Of a stretch of DNA of 64,000 bases, positions 41,508 to 49,782 are shown one piece after another. A model generated the notes under the pieces. The model worked only from the letters and a program-made list of their open reading frames with translations, was not told where the DNA came from and did not search any database. The stretch comes from JBCBKU01 sp965267475 (GTDB lineage: Bacteria; Pseudomonadota; Alphaproteobacteria; Rhodobacterales; Rhodobacteraceae). The stretch spans positions 2,852,001-2,916,000 of the forward strand of contig OZ254079.1 in assembly GCA_965267475.1 (NCBI GenBank). The letters run 5' to 3'. The stretch's first letter is position 1. Each line of letters starts with the position of its first letter. Both the position numbers and the translations under genes were made by a program.

Positions 41508-42593
41508 TTACCGGACCTTCAGCGTCGCAAGCCCGATCAGCGCCAGGATCAACGAAATGATCCAGAACCGGATGACGATCTGCGGCTCCGCCCAGCCTTG
41601 CTTCTCGAAGTGATGATGGATCGGCGCCATCAGGAAGACCCGCTTGCCCGTCCGTTTGAAATAGGCGACCTGGATGATGACGCTTAACGCCTCAACCACG
41701 AACAATCCGCCAACGATGGCCAGAACGATCTCGTGTTTCGTGGCAACCGCGATCGCACCCAGGGCACCGCCCAGGGCCAAGGATCCCGTATCGCCCATGA
41801 ACACCGCTGCAGGCGGCGCGTTGTACCAGAGAAACCCAAGCCCGCCACCGATCAGCCCGGCCGAAAAGATCAGGATTTCACCCGTCCCCGGCACGTAATG
41901 GACGTCGAGATATTGCGTGAAGTCGACCCGACCCACCGCATAGGCGATGACCCCAAGCGTGGCGGCCGCAATCATCACGGGCATGATCGCAAGCCCATCG
42001 AGCCCATCGGTTAGGTTGACCGAATTGGCCGCGCCCACAATCACGATCATCGCGAAGGGCACGAAGATCAGCCCAAGGTTCAAGAGAACATCCTTGAACA
42101 CCGGCAGGGCCAGTCGCATCGCCAGGTCGTCGGGATGAAGCATCGAGGCCCAGTACCCCGCCAAAGCCGCAATGACCAAACCGATCCCGAAACGGACTTT
42201 GCTGGAGACCCCCTTGGCATTGTTCTTGGTCACCTTGGAATAGTCATCGGCAAACCCGATCAGCCCGAAGGCCGCTGTCACGAACAGAACCAGCCAGACA
42301 AACCCATTATCCCAACGCGCCCAGAGAAGGGTCGAGACCAGCAAAGCGCCCAGGATCAGAACACCGCCCATCGTCGGCGTGCCGGCTTTCGCTTCGATAT
42401 GGCTTTCGGGCCCGTCTTCGCGGATGGGCTGGCCATGTTTCTGCCGCCGCCGAAGCAAGTTGATCAGAGGTCGCCCAAAGATGAAGCCAAAGATCAGGGC
42501 CGTGAAGAACGCGCCGCCGGCCCGGAAGGTGATATAGGTAAAGAGATTGAAGAAACCGCCGCCATCGGACAGGTTGGTCAACCAGTAAAGCAT
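41508..42593 (-). CDS. mraY: Phospho-N-acetylmuramoyl-pentapeptide transferase
   Basis: 361 aa with ten membrane helices. Transfers phospho-MurNAc-pentapeptide to undecaprenyl phosphate, forming lipid I. Landmarks: AKAGTPTMGGVLIL, the catalytic FADDYSKVTKNNAKG (Asp pair), NSVNLTDGLDGLAI, VFMGDTGSLALGGALG, and the cytoplasmic APIHHHFEKQGW. The start shares one base with the murF stop (TGATG on the minus strand). Confidence 0.98.
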   Translation of the reverse strand: MLYWLTNLSDGGGFFNLFTYITFRAGGAFFTALIFGFIFGRPLINLLRRRQKHGQPIREDGPESHIEAKAGTPTMGGVLILGALLVSTLLWARWDNGFVWLVLFVTAAFGLIGFADDYSKVTKNNAKGVSSKVRFGIGLVIAALAGYWASMLHPDDLAMRLALPVFKDVLLNLGLIFVPFAMIVIVGAANSVNLTDGLDGLAIMPVMIAAATLGVIAYAVGRVDFTQYLDVHYVPGTGEILIFSAGLIGGGLGFLWYNAPPAAVFMGDTGSLALGGALGAIAVATKHEIVLAIVGGLFVVEALSVIIQVAYFKRTGKRVFLMAPIHHHFEKQGWAEPQIVIRFWIISLILALIGLATLKVR

Positions 42594-44032
42594 CAGGGCA
42601 CCTCGTGCGCGGGTTCGGGCAGCGGATGACCCAAGTTTCGGATGGCGTCAACGACAAGGCTGACGCGGCTTGCTTTCGATCCCTTGGCCAGAACCACGTC
42701 GCCTGCATCGACGAGGGTATGGGCGCGGGACGCCAAGTCTTCCGCCGTTTCCACCCATTGCCCTTGCTTGTCGGAGGGCAGCGCCTGCCAGAGCGACTGC
42801 ATCAAGGGCCCGACACAATGGACCTTTGCAACACGGTCCATGGCTGGGTGATCGGCAATTTCGGCATGCATCAAGGCCGCGTTCGGGCCCAGCTCCAGCA
42901 TGTCGCCCAGGATCGCGATCCGCCGACCGCGGGCGACGCGCCCGATATCATCGACGGGCCGCGTATCGGCCAGCGTGTCAAGCGCCGCGGCTACGGAAAC
43001 CGGGTTCGCGTTATAGGCATCATCGATCAGCACGATCGAATACCGGTCTTCAACGGCATCGAGCGAAATCACCTGCCGCTTTCCGCGGCCACCCGGCGGC
43101 GACCAGCGGCCAAGATCATTGGCCGCAATTGCGACATCGGCCCCCACCGCGCCCACGGCCCCAAGCGCGGCCAGCGCGTTCATTGCGAAATGCCGCCCTG
43201 GCGCACCGATCTTGAACAGAACCGCTTCGCCCAAAATCTCGGCCTGAACCACCGTGGTGTGGTCGGCCACCGTGACCGAGCGCAAACAAAGGGCGCCGTC
43301 CGCAGACCCGAACCGCAGGATTTTGGCCCCGCCAGCACCTGCTTCCAAAATCGGTGTGGTCGGCAGATCTGCGTTCAGGATCGCGGTCCCGCCCGGTTCA
43401 AGCCCTGAAAAGATCGACGCCTTTTCCCGCGCAATTCCTTCGATATTTTCGAAAGCCGCCAGATGGGCGGTCCCGACCGTCGTGACGATGGCCACATGGG
43501 GCCGGGCCAATTTCGCCAAGGGCGCAATCTCGCCCGGCGCGTTCATCCCGATCTCGATGACCGCAAATTCCGTGTCCTGGGGCATGCGCGCCAGCGTCAG
43601 GGGAACGCCCCAATGGTTGTTGAAGCTTGCCTCGGCGGCGTGGGTCCTGCCCTGCCGGGTCAGCATGTGGGCGAGCATATCCTTGGTCGAAGTCTTGCCG
43701 ACCGACCCGGTGACCCCGATGATCTTGGCCGTGCTGCGGGACCGGGCCGCGATGCCGAGACCTGTCAAAGCCTTCTCGACATCTGCCACCACCAAGAGCG
43801 GCGCATCGGCCGCGACACCCTCTGGCACGTGTGAGACGAGCGCCGCCGCCGCACCCTTCGACAATGCATCGGCCACGAAACCGTGGCCATCCCGCGCGGC
43901 CCTAAGGGCCACGAAAAGATCGCCCGGGCGCAACGTGCGCGTGTCGATGGACACGCCGGTCGCTTCCCAGGCTGTGGTGGACCGGCCGCGCGTGGCAGCG
44001 ACTGCCGCTTCTGATGTCCAAAGGACGGTCAC
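42593..44032 (-). CDS. murF: UDP-N-acetylmuramoyl-tripeptide--D-alanyl-D-alanine ligase
   Basis: 479 aa starting at GTG, overlapping the murE TGA by 4 nt. Adds D-Ala-D-Ala to the tripeptide precursor. The ATP loop is ITGSVGKTSTKDML with a Val instead of the more common Asn, and the central domain has IEIGMNAPGEIAPLAKLARP (in part) and DDAYNANPVSVAAALD. The end ALVDAGDVVLAKGSKASR is typical. It is coupled to both neighbours. Confidence 0.97.
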   Translation of the reverse strand: MTVLWTSEAAVAATRGRSTTAWEATGVSIDTRTLRPGDLFVALRAARDGHGFVADALSKGAAAALVSHVPEGVAADAPLLVVADVEKALTGLGIAARSRSTAKIIGVTGSVGKTSTKDMLAHMLTRQGRTHAAEASFNNHWGVPLTLARMPQDTEFAVIEIGMNAPGEIAPLAKLARPHVAIVTTVGTAHLAAFENIEGIAREKASIFSGLEPGGTAILNADLPTTPILEAGAGGAKILRFGSADGALCLRSVTVADHTTVVQAEILGEAVLFKIGAPGRHFAMNALAALGAVGAVGADVAIAANDLGRWSPPGGRGKRQVISLDAVEDRYSIVLIDDAYNANPVSVAAALDTLADTRPVDDIGRVARGRRIAILGDMLELGPNAALMHAEIADHPAMDRVAKVHCVGPLMQSLWQALPSDKQGQWVETAEDLASRAHTLVDAGDVVLAKGSKASRVSLVVDAIRNLGHPLPEPAHEVP

Positions 44033-45519
44033 ACCGGACGCCCCTCAAGCGCGGCGACCGCAACGCTTGCGGCTTCCACATCGTCAAACGGGAAGACATC
44101 GTCACCCACGATCTGGCCGGTTTCGTGCCCCTTTCCGGCGATCAACAACGTGTCGCCCGCATCCAGCGCATCGACACCTCTTAGGATCGCTTCGGCCCGA
44201 TCGCCAATCTCGGTGGCCTCGGGACACCCAGCCATGACCATCTTCCGGATCACCGCAGGGTCTTCGTTCCGGGGGTTGTCATCAGTCACAATGGCCAGAT
44301 CCGCATGCGCGCCCGCCGCCGCGCCCATTTTCGAACGTTTGTCGGTGTCGCGATCCCCGCCGGCACCGAACACCACGATCAACCGCCCGAGCACGTGGGG
44401 GCGCAGGGCCTTCAACGCCGTCGCCAATGCATCCGGCGTATGGGCATAATCGACAAAGACCGCCGCCCCGTTGTCCCGCCGGGTGGCAAGCTGCATGCGA
44501 CCCCGCACGGTTTTGAGCTGCCCGAGCGCCATGAACACGTCCGACGGTTCGGACCCCGTACCAATGGCAAGCCCCGCCGCGACCAAGGCGTTCTCGGCCT
44601 GAAACCCGCCGATCAGTTCCAGTCGCATTTGATGGGTTCCGCCGTTCCAGTCGAACCGAAGATCCTGGCCCGTTGCATCAAACCGCTGCGCCGCGATCCG
44701 AAGCGCCGCATGGGGCGTGCGGCCAACAGTCAGGATGTCGCACCCTTTGCCATCGGCAATCGCCGCCATTTCGGGACCGCGCAGATCGTCTGTATTGATC
44801 ACGGCCGTCCCATCTTCGGGCAAAAGCCGCCGGAACAACCCCGACTTCGCGTGAAAATATGCTTCGAAATCAGGATGATAGTCCAGGTGATCCTGGCTGA
44901 TATTGGTGAAGGCCGCAGCCTGAAGCGCGACGCCGTCCAAGCGGCGCTGTTCCAGACCATGGGACGACGCCTCCATCGCAGCATGGGTCACGCCCGTTTG
45001 CGCGGCCTCGGACAACACGCGGTGAAGCGTGATCGGTTCCGGCGTCGTATGCGCAAGCGGACCGGTATAGGCCCCTTCGATCCCGGTCGTCCCGAGGTTC
45101 ACCGCTTCATGTCCAAGCTCGGCCCAGATCTGGCGCGTGAAACTCGCGACCGAGGTCTTACCGTTCGTCCCGGTCACGGCGACCATCGTTTCTGGCTGAC
45201 GTTCGAACCAAAGCGCGGCGGTATAGGCCAATGTCTGGCGGGGGTCTTCGACAGCGATGATCGGACGATCGCCATGCTTGCCGGTCTCGCGCAGGCGCTC
45301 GGCGCCTTCGCGGTCCGTCAGGATCGCCGCGGCACCTTCGCGCATCGCAAACTCGACAAACTCGACCCCGTGGGCACGCACACCAGGCAGCGCCGCGAAG
45401 AGATGTCCTTCGCGCACAAACCTGCTGTCACAGGATAGTCCGGTGATGGCAACGGGACCGACGCCGGGCGTCGTCAACCCGAGCTCGGCCAGTGTCTTTT
45501 CTTTCGCCCGGGTACCCAT
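44029..45519 (-). CDS. murE: UDP-N-acetylmuramoyl-tripeptide synthetase (meso-diaminopimelate adding)
   Basis: 496 aa. Adds meso-diaminopimelate to UDP-MurNAc-L-Ala-D-Glu; the specificity motif DNPR is present in VTDDNPRNEDP. Other landmarks: ITGLSCDSRFVREGHLFAAL, AVTGTNGKTSVASF, MEASSHGLEQRRL, TNISQDHLDYH and DYAHTPDALATAL. It lies 17 bp after ftsI and overlaps murF. The meso-DAP motif agrees with a Gram-negative wall. Confidence 0.98.
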   Translation of the reverse strand: MGTRAKEKTLAELGLTTPGVGPVAITGLSCDSRFVREGHLFAALPGVRAHGVEFVEFAMREGAAAILTDREGAERLRETGKHGDRPIIAVEDPRQTLAYTAALWFERQPETMVAVTGTNGKTSVASFTRQIWAELGHEAVNLGTTGIEGAYTGPLAHTTPEPITLHRVLSEAAQTGVTHAAMEASSHGLEQRRLDGVALQAAAFTNISQDHLDYHPDFEAYFHAKSGLFRRLLPEDGTAVINTDDLRGPEMAAIADGKGCDILTVGRTPHAALRIAAQRFDATGQDLRFDWNGGTHQMRLELIGGFQAENALVAAGLAIGTGSEPSDVFMALGQLKTVRGRMQLATRRDNGAAVFVDYAHTPDALATALKALRPHVLGRLIVVFGAGGDRDTDKRSKMGAAAGAHADLAIVTDDNPRNEDPAVIRKMVMAGCPEATEIGDRAEAILRGVDALDAGDTLLIAGKGHETGQIVGDDVFPFDDVEAASVAVAALEGRPV

Positions 45520-45536
45520 GCTCGCCTCGGTGCGTT

Positions 45537-47321
45537 CTAGTTTGAGGTGAGTCTTACCTCAACGGGGCGAAGCTGATCAACGTCCGGTGCAAGACCGAGA
45601 AGCGGAGCGGTCCGGCGAATGATCTCGGCGGCCACCGGAACAGCGGTCCACCCGGCGGTGCGCCGGGGTTCCTTGCCCGAGGTCTCAACCGGTTCGTCCA
45701 GGCTGACAACCAGCACATATTGCGGATCGTCCGCAGGGAACACCGCCGCGAAGGTCGCGATGACCTTGTCTTCGTGATACCCGCCCGCGACCTCGCGCGG
45801 TTTGTCGGCTGTGCCGGTCTTGCCCGCGACCGAATAGCCTTCGACATCACCAAGCGTGGCGGTACCGCGCGTCACCACGGCCCGCAGGAAATCGCGCGCG
45901 GTTGCCGATGTTTCTTCCGAGATCAGCCGCGGGCCTTCGACCGGCGCATCCTGTTTCAGGATCGTCGGGTAAACCCTTGTTCCACCGTTCAAAAGCGACG
46001 CATAGGCGGTCGCCAAATGAAGCGGGCTGGCCGACAGGCCATGGCCATATGAAATCGTCATGGTCGAGATTTCCGACCAGTTGTCTGGCAGGATCGGACG
46101 CCCCACGCGGGCTTCGGCCAGTTCAACCGGACTGGGTTCGAAAAACCCCAACTCGCTCAGAAAGGCTTGATGCTTCTCAACGCCAAGCTCCATGGCGATC
46201 CGTGCCGTCCCGATATTGGATGACTTGATGATCACGTCTTTCACTGTCAGCGCCTTGCCGTTATCGCGGTGATCGCGGATCCGGTGCGGCCCCCAACGCA
46301 GCGGACCTTTGATATCGATCCATGTCCCCGGCGTGACGATGTCTTCTTCAAGTGCCTGAGCGGCCGTGAGAATCTTGAAGGTTGACCCGAGTTCATAGAC
46401 ACCCTGCACCGCGCGGTTGAACACCGGATTGTCGCCGTCCTTGTCGCCGGGTTTCACCACGGGCCGGTTGTTCGGGTCGAAATCCGGAAGGCTTGAAAGA
46501 GAGATCAGTTCGCCGGTTTTGGCGTCCATCAGCACCGCCGCGGCACCCTTGGCATTCATCATCTTCATGCCGCCAAGCAGCACCCGTTCGGTCGCAGCCT
46601 GAACCGTGAGGTCGAGAGACAGGCGCAGCGGTTGGTCCCCGGCGCCCGGATCGCGCAGCCGGTCGTCAAAGGCCTTCTCAACCCCCGCGACACCCACGAC
46701 TTCCGCCGAATGCACCCCTTCCCGGCCAAAGCTTGCGCCACCCAGAACATGGGCCGCGAGCTGGCCGTTTGGATAAAGCCGCATCTCGCGCGGACCGAAC
46801 AGAAGCCCCGGGTCACCAATGTCGTGCACCGCCTGCTTCTGCTCGGGCGAGATCGTCTTTTTCACCCAAAGGAACTTCCTTGCGCCCGAGAAGTCTTCGT
46901 AAAGCTCAGCTTCGTTGAGATCTGGAAAGATGGCAGCCAGTTCCCGCGCGGCGCGGCGCTTGTCCACCATCAGCGGGGGCTGCGCGTACAGCGAATGTGT
47001 TGTCAGGTTGGTCGCCAGAACACGCCCGTTTCTGTCCACGATATCAGAACGTTGAGCGATGATGTTCGCGCCCGAGGCCGATGCGCGCGGTTCGACCGGA
47101 TCGGACACGGCCAGAAGGCTCATCCGGCCGGCGACCAGCACAAAGGCGCATAAGAAGAAGATGCCCAGCACCAGAAGCCGCCCCTCGGCCTGCATCCGGT
47201 CGCGGTTGCGCATTTCTTCGTGGCGGACTTTCAGGTTTTCGCGTTCAATCGCATCCGGGTTTTCGCCGAGCGCGCGCGCTTCAAGGATCCTTGCCAGGGG
47301 GCGCAGGGGGGTACGTGTCAT
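45537..47321 (-). CDS. ftsI: Peptidoglycan D,D-transpeptidase FtsI (PBP3)
   Basis: 594 aa. Short cytoplasmic N-terminus, one membrane helix (about 48-70), a pedestal domain, then the transpeptidase domain. The active-site Ser313 and Lys316 lie in ELGSTFKIL, the second motif is SSN in IIKSSNIGTARIA, and the third is KTG in VAGKTGTADKP. It crosslinks septal peptidoglycan with FtsW. Its start overlaps the ftsL stop by 4 nt. Confidence 0.97.
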   Translation of the reverse strand: MTRTPLRPLARILEARALGENPDAIERENLKVRHEEMRNRDRMQAEGRLLVLGIFFLCAFVLVAGRMSLLAVSDPVEPRASASGANIIAQRSDIVDRNGRVLATNLTTHSLYAQPPLMVDKRRAARELAAIFPDLNEAELYEDFSGARKFLWVKKTISPEQKQAVHDIGDPGLLFGPREMRLYPNGQLAAHVLGGASFGREGVHSAEVVGVAGVEKAFDDRLRDPGAGDQPLRLSLDLTVQAATERVLLGGMKMMNAKGAAAVLMDAKTGELISLSSLPDFDPNNRPVVKPGDKDGDNPVFNRAVQGVYELGSTFKILTAAQALEEDIVTPGTWIDIKGPLRWGPHRIRDHRDNGKALTVKDVIIKSSNIGTARIAMELGVEKHQAFLSELGFFEPSPVELAEARVGRPILPDNWSEISTMTISYGHGLSASPLHLATAYASLLNGGTRVYPTILKQDAPVEGPRLISEETSATARDFLRAVVTRGTATLGDVEGYSVAGKTGTADKPREVAGGYHEDKVIATFAAVFPADDPQYVLVVSLDEPVETSGKEPRRTAGWTAVPVAAEIIRRTAPLLGLAPDVDQLRPVEVRLTSN

Positions 47322-47671
47322 TGGCTGACCTCTTGGTTTTGTGTCCCGCGCACGACGACGACATTCTCAATCGCCTCTGCGCCCGGGGTTGGAAAGGGAA
47401 TTTCATCAATACGTCCGAACTGGCGGGCATCCATCGCGACCAATTGCAGCCGCGCGAAGTTCAGATCCGCCAGATCGCGCAGACGGTCAGGCCGGTTGAG
47501 ATAGGCCCATTCGGCGCGCAGGATGCCCAGCCGTTCGCGCAGCGCGGCGATTTCGGACTGGAGCGCCTCGGTCCGGCGAAGCTCGGTCTGGGTCTGGTAA
47601 TTCTGCTGATAGGCCCAGAAGGCGAGCCCCATCACGGCCAGCGTCGTCATAATGTAGAAAAGGGGACGCAT
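47318..47671 (-). CDS. ftsL: Cell division protein FtsL
   Basis: 117 aa. A short N-terminus, one membrane helix (about 3-18) and a periplasmic coiled coil (QTELRRTEALQSEIAALRERL, in part), then YLNRPDRLRDLADLNFARL, a recognisable alphaproteobacterial FtsL block. FtsL with FtsB and FtsQ activates FtsWI. Position between rsmH and ftsI, with 1- and 4-nt overlaps, makes the call firm despite low sequence conservation. Confidence 0.92.
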   Translation of the reverse strand: MRPLFYIMTTLAVMGLAFWAYQQNYQTQTELRRTEALQSEIAALRERLGILRAEWAYLNRPDRLRDLADLNFARLQLVAMDARQFGRIDEIPFPTPGAEAIENVVVVRGTQNQEVSQ

Positions 47672-48669
47672 CAGAATGCTCCTGTCTTGAATACGGGCTT
47701 GGGCAGCCCCAGGCCCGACCGGTCCACAGGGCCTGCGGGCGCATCGGTCCGGCGCGCCATACGCAGTTTCGCCGACCGGGCACGTGGATTTGCCGCCAGT
47801 TCTGTGGCATCCGGACCTGTCGCCTTGTTTAACAATTCGAACCTTGGCGCATCCGCGACCCGTTCCGGCGCATGGCGGCTGACACCCTGCCCCTGCCCCG
47901 AGCGCGCCTGAAAAAATCGTTTCACAACGCGATCTTCCAGAGAATGAAAGCTGACGATCGCCAGAATGCCGCCGGGTTTCAAGGCGCGTTCGGCCGCTTC
48001 CAGCCCGTCGACGAGTTGTCCGAATTCATCATTCACCGCGATCCGGATCGCCTGAAAGCTGCGGGTGGCCGGATGGCTTTGACCGGGCTTCGGGCGTGGC
48101 AGGCAGCGCGCGATGATCTCGGCCAGTTGCCCTGTCGTCGCGATCGGTTCACGCGACCGGGCCGCAACGATGGCCTTTGCGATCCGCCGCGATGCGCGTT
48201 CCTCACCATAGTGGAACAGGATGTCCGCCAGATCGCTTTCCGCCATGTCGGCAACCAGATCAGCGGCGGTCGGGCCGGATTGGCTCATCCTCATATCAAG
48301 CGGGCCGTCGGACATGAACGAAAAACCGCGATCCGCCTGATCAAGCTGCATGGACGACACGCCGAGATCCAGGACGACCCCGTCCAGATCACTGCCATGT
48401 TGATCCAACTGACCGAAGGTCCCTTCGACAAGGTCCAGCCTGTCGCCGAACCCACCCGCCCATTCCGCAGCCATCTGAAAAACCAGCGGGTCCCGGTCGA
48501 CGGCGATGACTTTATCGGCCCCGGCTTCCAGCAAGGCACGCGTGTAGCCACCCGCACCGAATGTCCCGTCGAGCCAGGTGCCCGAGACAGGCGCCACCGC
48601 CGCCAGAATCGGCGCGAGCAAAACGGGGATATGGGGTTCTGAAGCGATGACCTTGGCAGCGGCCGCCAT
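47671..48669 (-). CDS. rsmH: 16S rRNA (cytosine1402-N4)-methyltransferase
   Basis: 332 aa, also called MraW. The SAM-binding motif is LDGTFGAGGYTRALLEAG, followed by VIAVDRDPLVFQMA, LDLGVSSMQLDQADRGFSF (in part), DGPLDMRMSQSGPTAADLV, and the C-terminal VSFHSLEDRVVKRFFQ. It methylates 16S rRNA at C1402 in the ribosomal P site. It overlaps ftsL by one base and starts 3 nt after mraZ. Confidence 0.98.
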   Translation of the reverse strand: MAAAAKVIASEPHIPVLLAPILAAVAPVSGTWLDGTFGAGGYTRALLEAGADKVIAVDRDPLVFQMAAEWAGGFGDRLDLVEGTFGQLDQHGSDLDGVVLDLGVSSMQLDQADRGFSFMSDGPLDMRMSQSGPTAADLVADMAESDLADILFHYGEERASRRIAKAIVAARSREPIATTGQLAEIIARCLPRPKPGQSHPATRSFQAIRIAVNDEFGQLVDGLEAAERALKPGGILAIVSFHSLEDRVVKRFFQARSGQGQGVSRHAPERVADAPRFELLNKATGPDATELAANPRARSAKLRMARRTDAPAGPVDRSGLGLPKPVFKTGAF

Positions 48670-48672
48670 CGC

Positions 48673-49179
48673 TTACTCTCCTGCCTCGTCCAGAAGCTGG
48701 AGCGGATCGAAATCATCCGGGAATTCGTCCAGCCAGGCTTCGGTCTTCTGTTCCTCGACCTCTTCATAGGTCTCGGGCTTCCAGATCTGGAAGGTGTCAC
48801 CTGTTGCGATGAAATAGGCATCTTCGGACGCCTCAAGGCCGATCTTCTGGCGCAACTTGGCCGGCAACACAATCCGTCCGGTGTCATCGATATTCGTTTG
48901 CAGCGATTGTCCGTTGAACAGCTTCTCAAGCATCCGGCGCTCCATCGAGCCCCGCTTCATCCGGTCGATCTTGGTGTCCACCTCACCGGCAGCCTCGATC
49001 GTATAGCATTCAAGGTATTGGCGGCGGTGGTCGCCATAGACAATGACCAGTTCGGGTGGCTTGTCGCCGTTCCAGGTCGGGTCTCCGGCTTCAAGCACAC
49101 GGCGAAAATGGGCGGGGATGGACACCCTGCCCTTCGTATCCACCTTCTGGTGGAATTCGCCTCTGAACCTGCGACCCAC
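48673..49179 (-). CDS. mraZ: Transcriptional regulator MraZ
   Basis: 168 aa starting at GTG with AAGGAG upstream. Two SpoVT/AbrB-type DNA-binding repeats are visible: VDTKGRVSIPAHFR near the N-terminus and DDTGRIVLPAKLRQKIGLE in the middle (each with the DxxxR signature), plus an acidic C-terminus (DEFPDDFDPLQLLDEAGE). In E. coli MraZ represses its own operon by binding TGGGN repeats. Matching TGGGA-N5-TGGGA arrays occur in the long upstream region here, consistent with autoregulation of the whole cluster. Confidence 0.97.
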   Translation of the reverse strand: MGRRFRGEFHQKVDTKGRVSIPAHFRRVLEAGDPTWNGDKPPELVIVYGDHRRQYLECYTIEAAGEVDTKIDRMKRGSMERRMLEKLFNGQSLQTNIDDTGRIVLPAKLRQKIGLEASEDAYFIATGDTFQIWKPETYEEVEEQKTEAWLDEFPDDFDPLQLLDEAGE

Positions 49180-49421
49180 TGTCCCGCGGCTCCTTCGTTC
49201 GTCCGTTTACCGGGGCCCGGAACGGAAACGGCGGATTGAGCTGCTGCCAATGCTCAATCCGCCGCCCTCGTCCCGTTGCCGGGTGTCCGACTGCGCGCGC
49301 CACCTGGGGGGATGTCTGCTCGCCCGCGCGCCGGATCTCTAAAGATGAACGAGGTGCCTGTATGAAACCTGCTCTGGGTTTGTTGGGTCTTAGCGCCCGT
49401 CTGCCCGCTCATCTCGAGAAA

Positions 49422-49446
49422 AGGGATGCCATGGGAGATTATGGGA
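49422..49446 (+). promoter_or_regulatory. Triple MraZ-box-like array nearest mraZ
   Basis: AGGGA (49422-49426), TGGGA (49432-49436) and TGGGA (49442-49446) on the plus strand, exactly 10 bp apart; only the first has one mismatch. Three TGGGN repeats with 5-nt spacers is the E. coli MraZ operator layout. Orientation here is opposite to the mraZ gene. It lies 25-50 nt past the predicted start point. Confidence 0.6.
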
Positions 49447-49477
49447 ATCAATAGAAATCTACGGGTCGTGACGCAGG

Positions 49478-49506
49478 ATATTGTTTTTGGAGGGCCTCAA
49501 AATCAA
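49478..49506 (-). promoter_or_regulatory. Predicted mraZ promoter
   Basis: On the minus strand TTGATT (-35, 49506-49501), 17-bp spacer, CAATAT (-10, 49483-49478). The start would be near 49471, leaving a leader of about 290 nt to the mraZ GTG. It is a housekeeping-sigma-like match only. Confidence 0.4.
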
Positions 49507-49597
49507 CATCTTGGGGGTAAATCGAGCGGATTAACCACCACAAATTGTCCAATTTGAACAACAGAACACTATATGTTGTAAGATTTTGCTCACAGCT

Positions 49598-49606
49598 TGT
49601 GGATAA
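49598..49606 (-). promoter_or_regulatory. Perfect DnaA box upstream of mraZ
   Basis: TTATCCACA on the minus strand, 7 nt from a MraZ-box pair. The same 9-mer is found in front of ftsZ. It suggests coupling of cell-wall gene expression to replication initiation (inference). Confidence 0.5.
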
Positions 49607-49612
49607 GCGATT

Positions 49613-49627
49613 TCCCACCTATTCCCA
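49613..49627 (-). promoter_or_regulatory. MraZ-box-like pair
   Basis: Minus strand TGGGA-ATAGG-TGGGA (49627-49613), 10-bp period, same orientation as mraZ and next to the DnaA box. Confidence 0.5.
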
Positions 49628-49660
49628 GATTTTTTCGATCTTTGGTCGGATTAGGCGACG

Positions 49661-49752
49661 GAATCCCGCGAATCCAGCCGAATTTCGCGAGTCGAATCGC
49701 GAAATTCAGGGGCGTTTCAAATATGTCCCACGATTTCCCAAGCCGTTGAGTC
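49661..49752. promoter_or_regulatory. Cluster of five GANTC (CcrM-type) sites with an inverted repeat
   Basis: GANTC occurs at 49661, 49670, 49689, 49694 and 49748. Two of them fill the loop of a perfect 10-bp inverted repeat, GAATTTCGCG (49680-49689) / CGCGAAATTC (49698-49707). GANTC is the methylation site of CcrM, which with GcrA times transcription in Caulobacter. Five in 92 bp is far above the chance rate of about one per 256 bp. Confidence 0.5.
49726..49740 (-). promoter_or_regulatory. MraZ-box-like pair
   Basis: Minus strand TGGGA-AATCG-TGGGA (49740-49726), followed by C. It shares TGGGAA-TCGTGGGAC with the next pair upstream except for one base. Confidence 0.5.
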
Positions 49753-49758
49753 GGCGCG

Positions 49759-49773
49759 TCCCACGAATTCCCA
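49759..49773 (-). promoter_or_regulatory. MraZ-box-like pair nearest mrp
   Basis: Minus strand TGGGA-ATTCG-TGGGA (49773-49759), ending 10 bp from the mrp stop codon. It is the farthest array from mraZ (about 580 nt). Confidence 0.5.
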
Positions 49774-49782
49774 ATAGGGTCT

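Noticed and set aside
49528..49545. CtrA full site near TTAACCACCACAAATT upstream of mraZ
   Set aside because: Only one TTAAC half is intact; the second half at the required spacing does not match.
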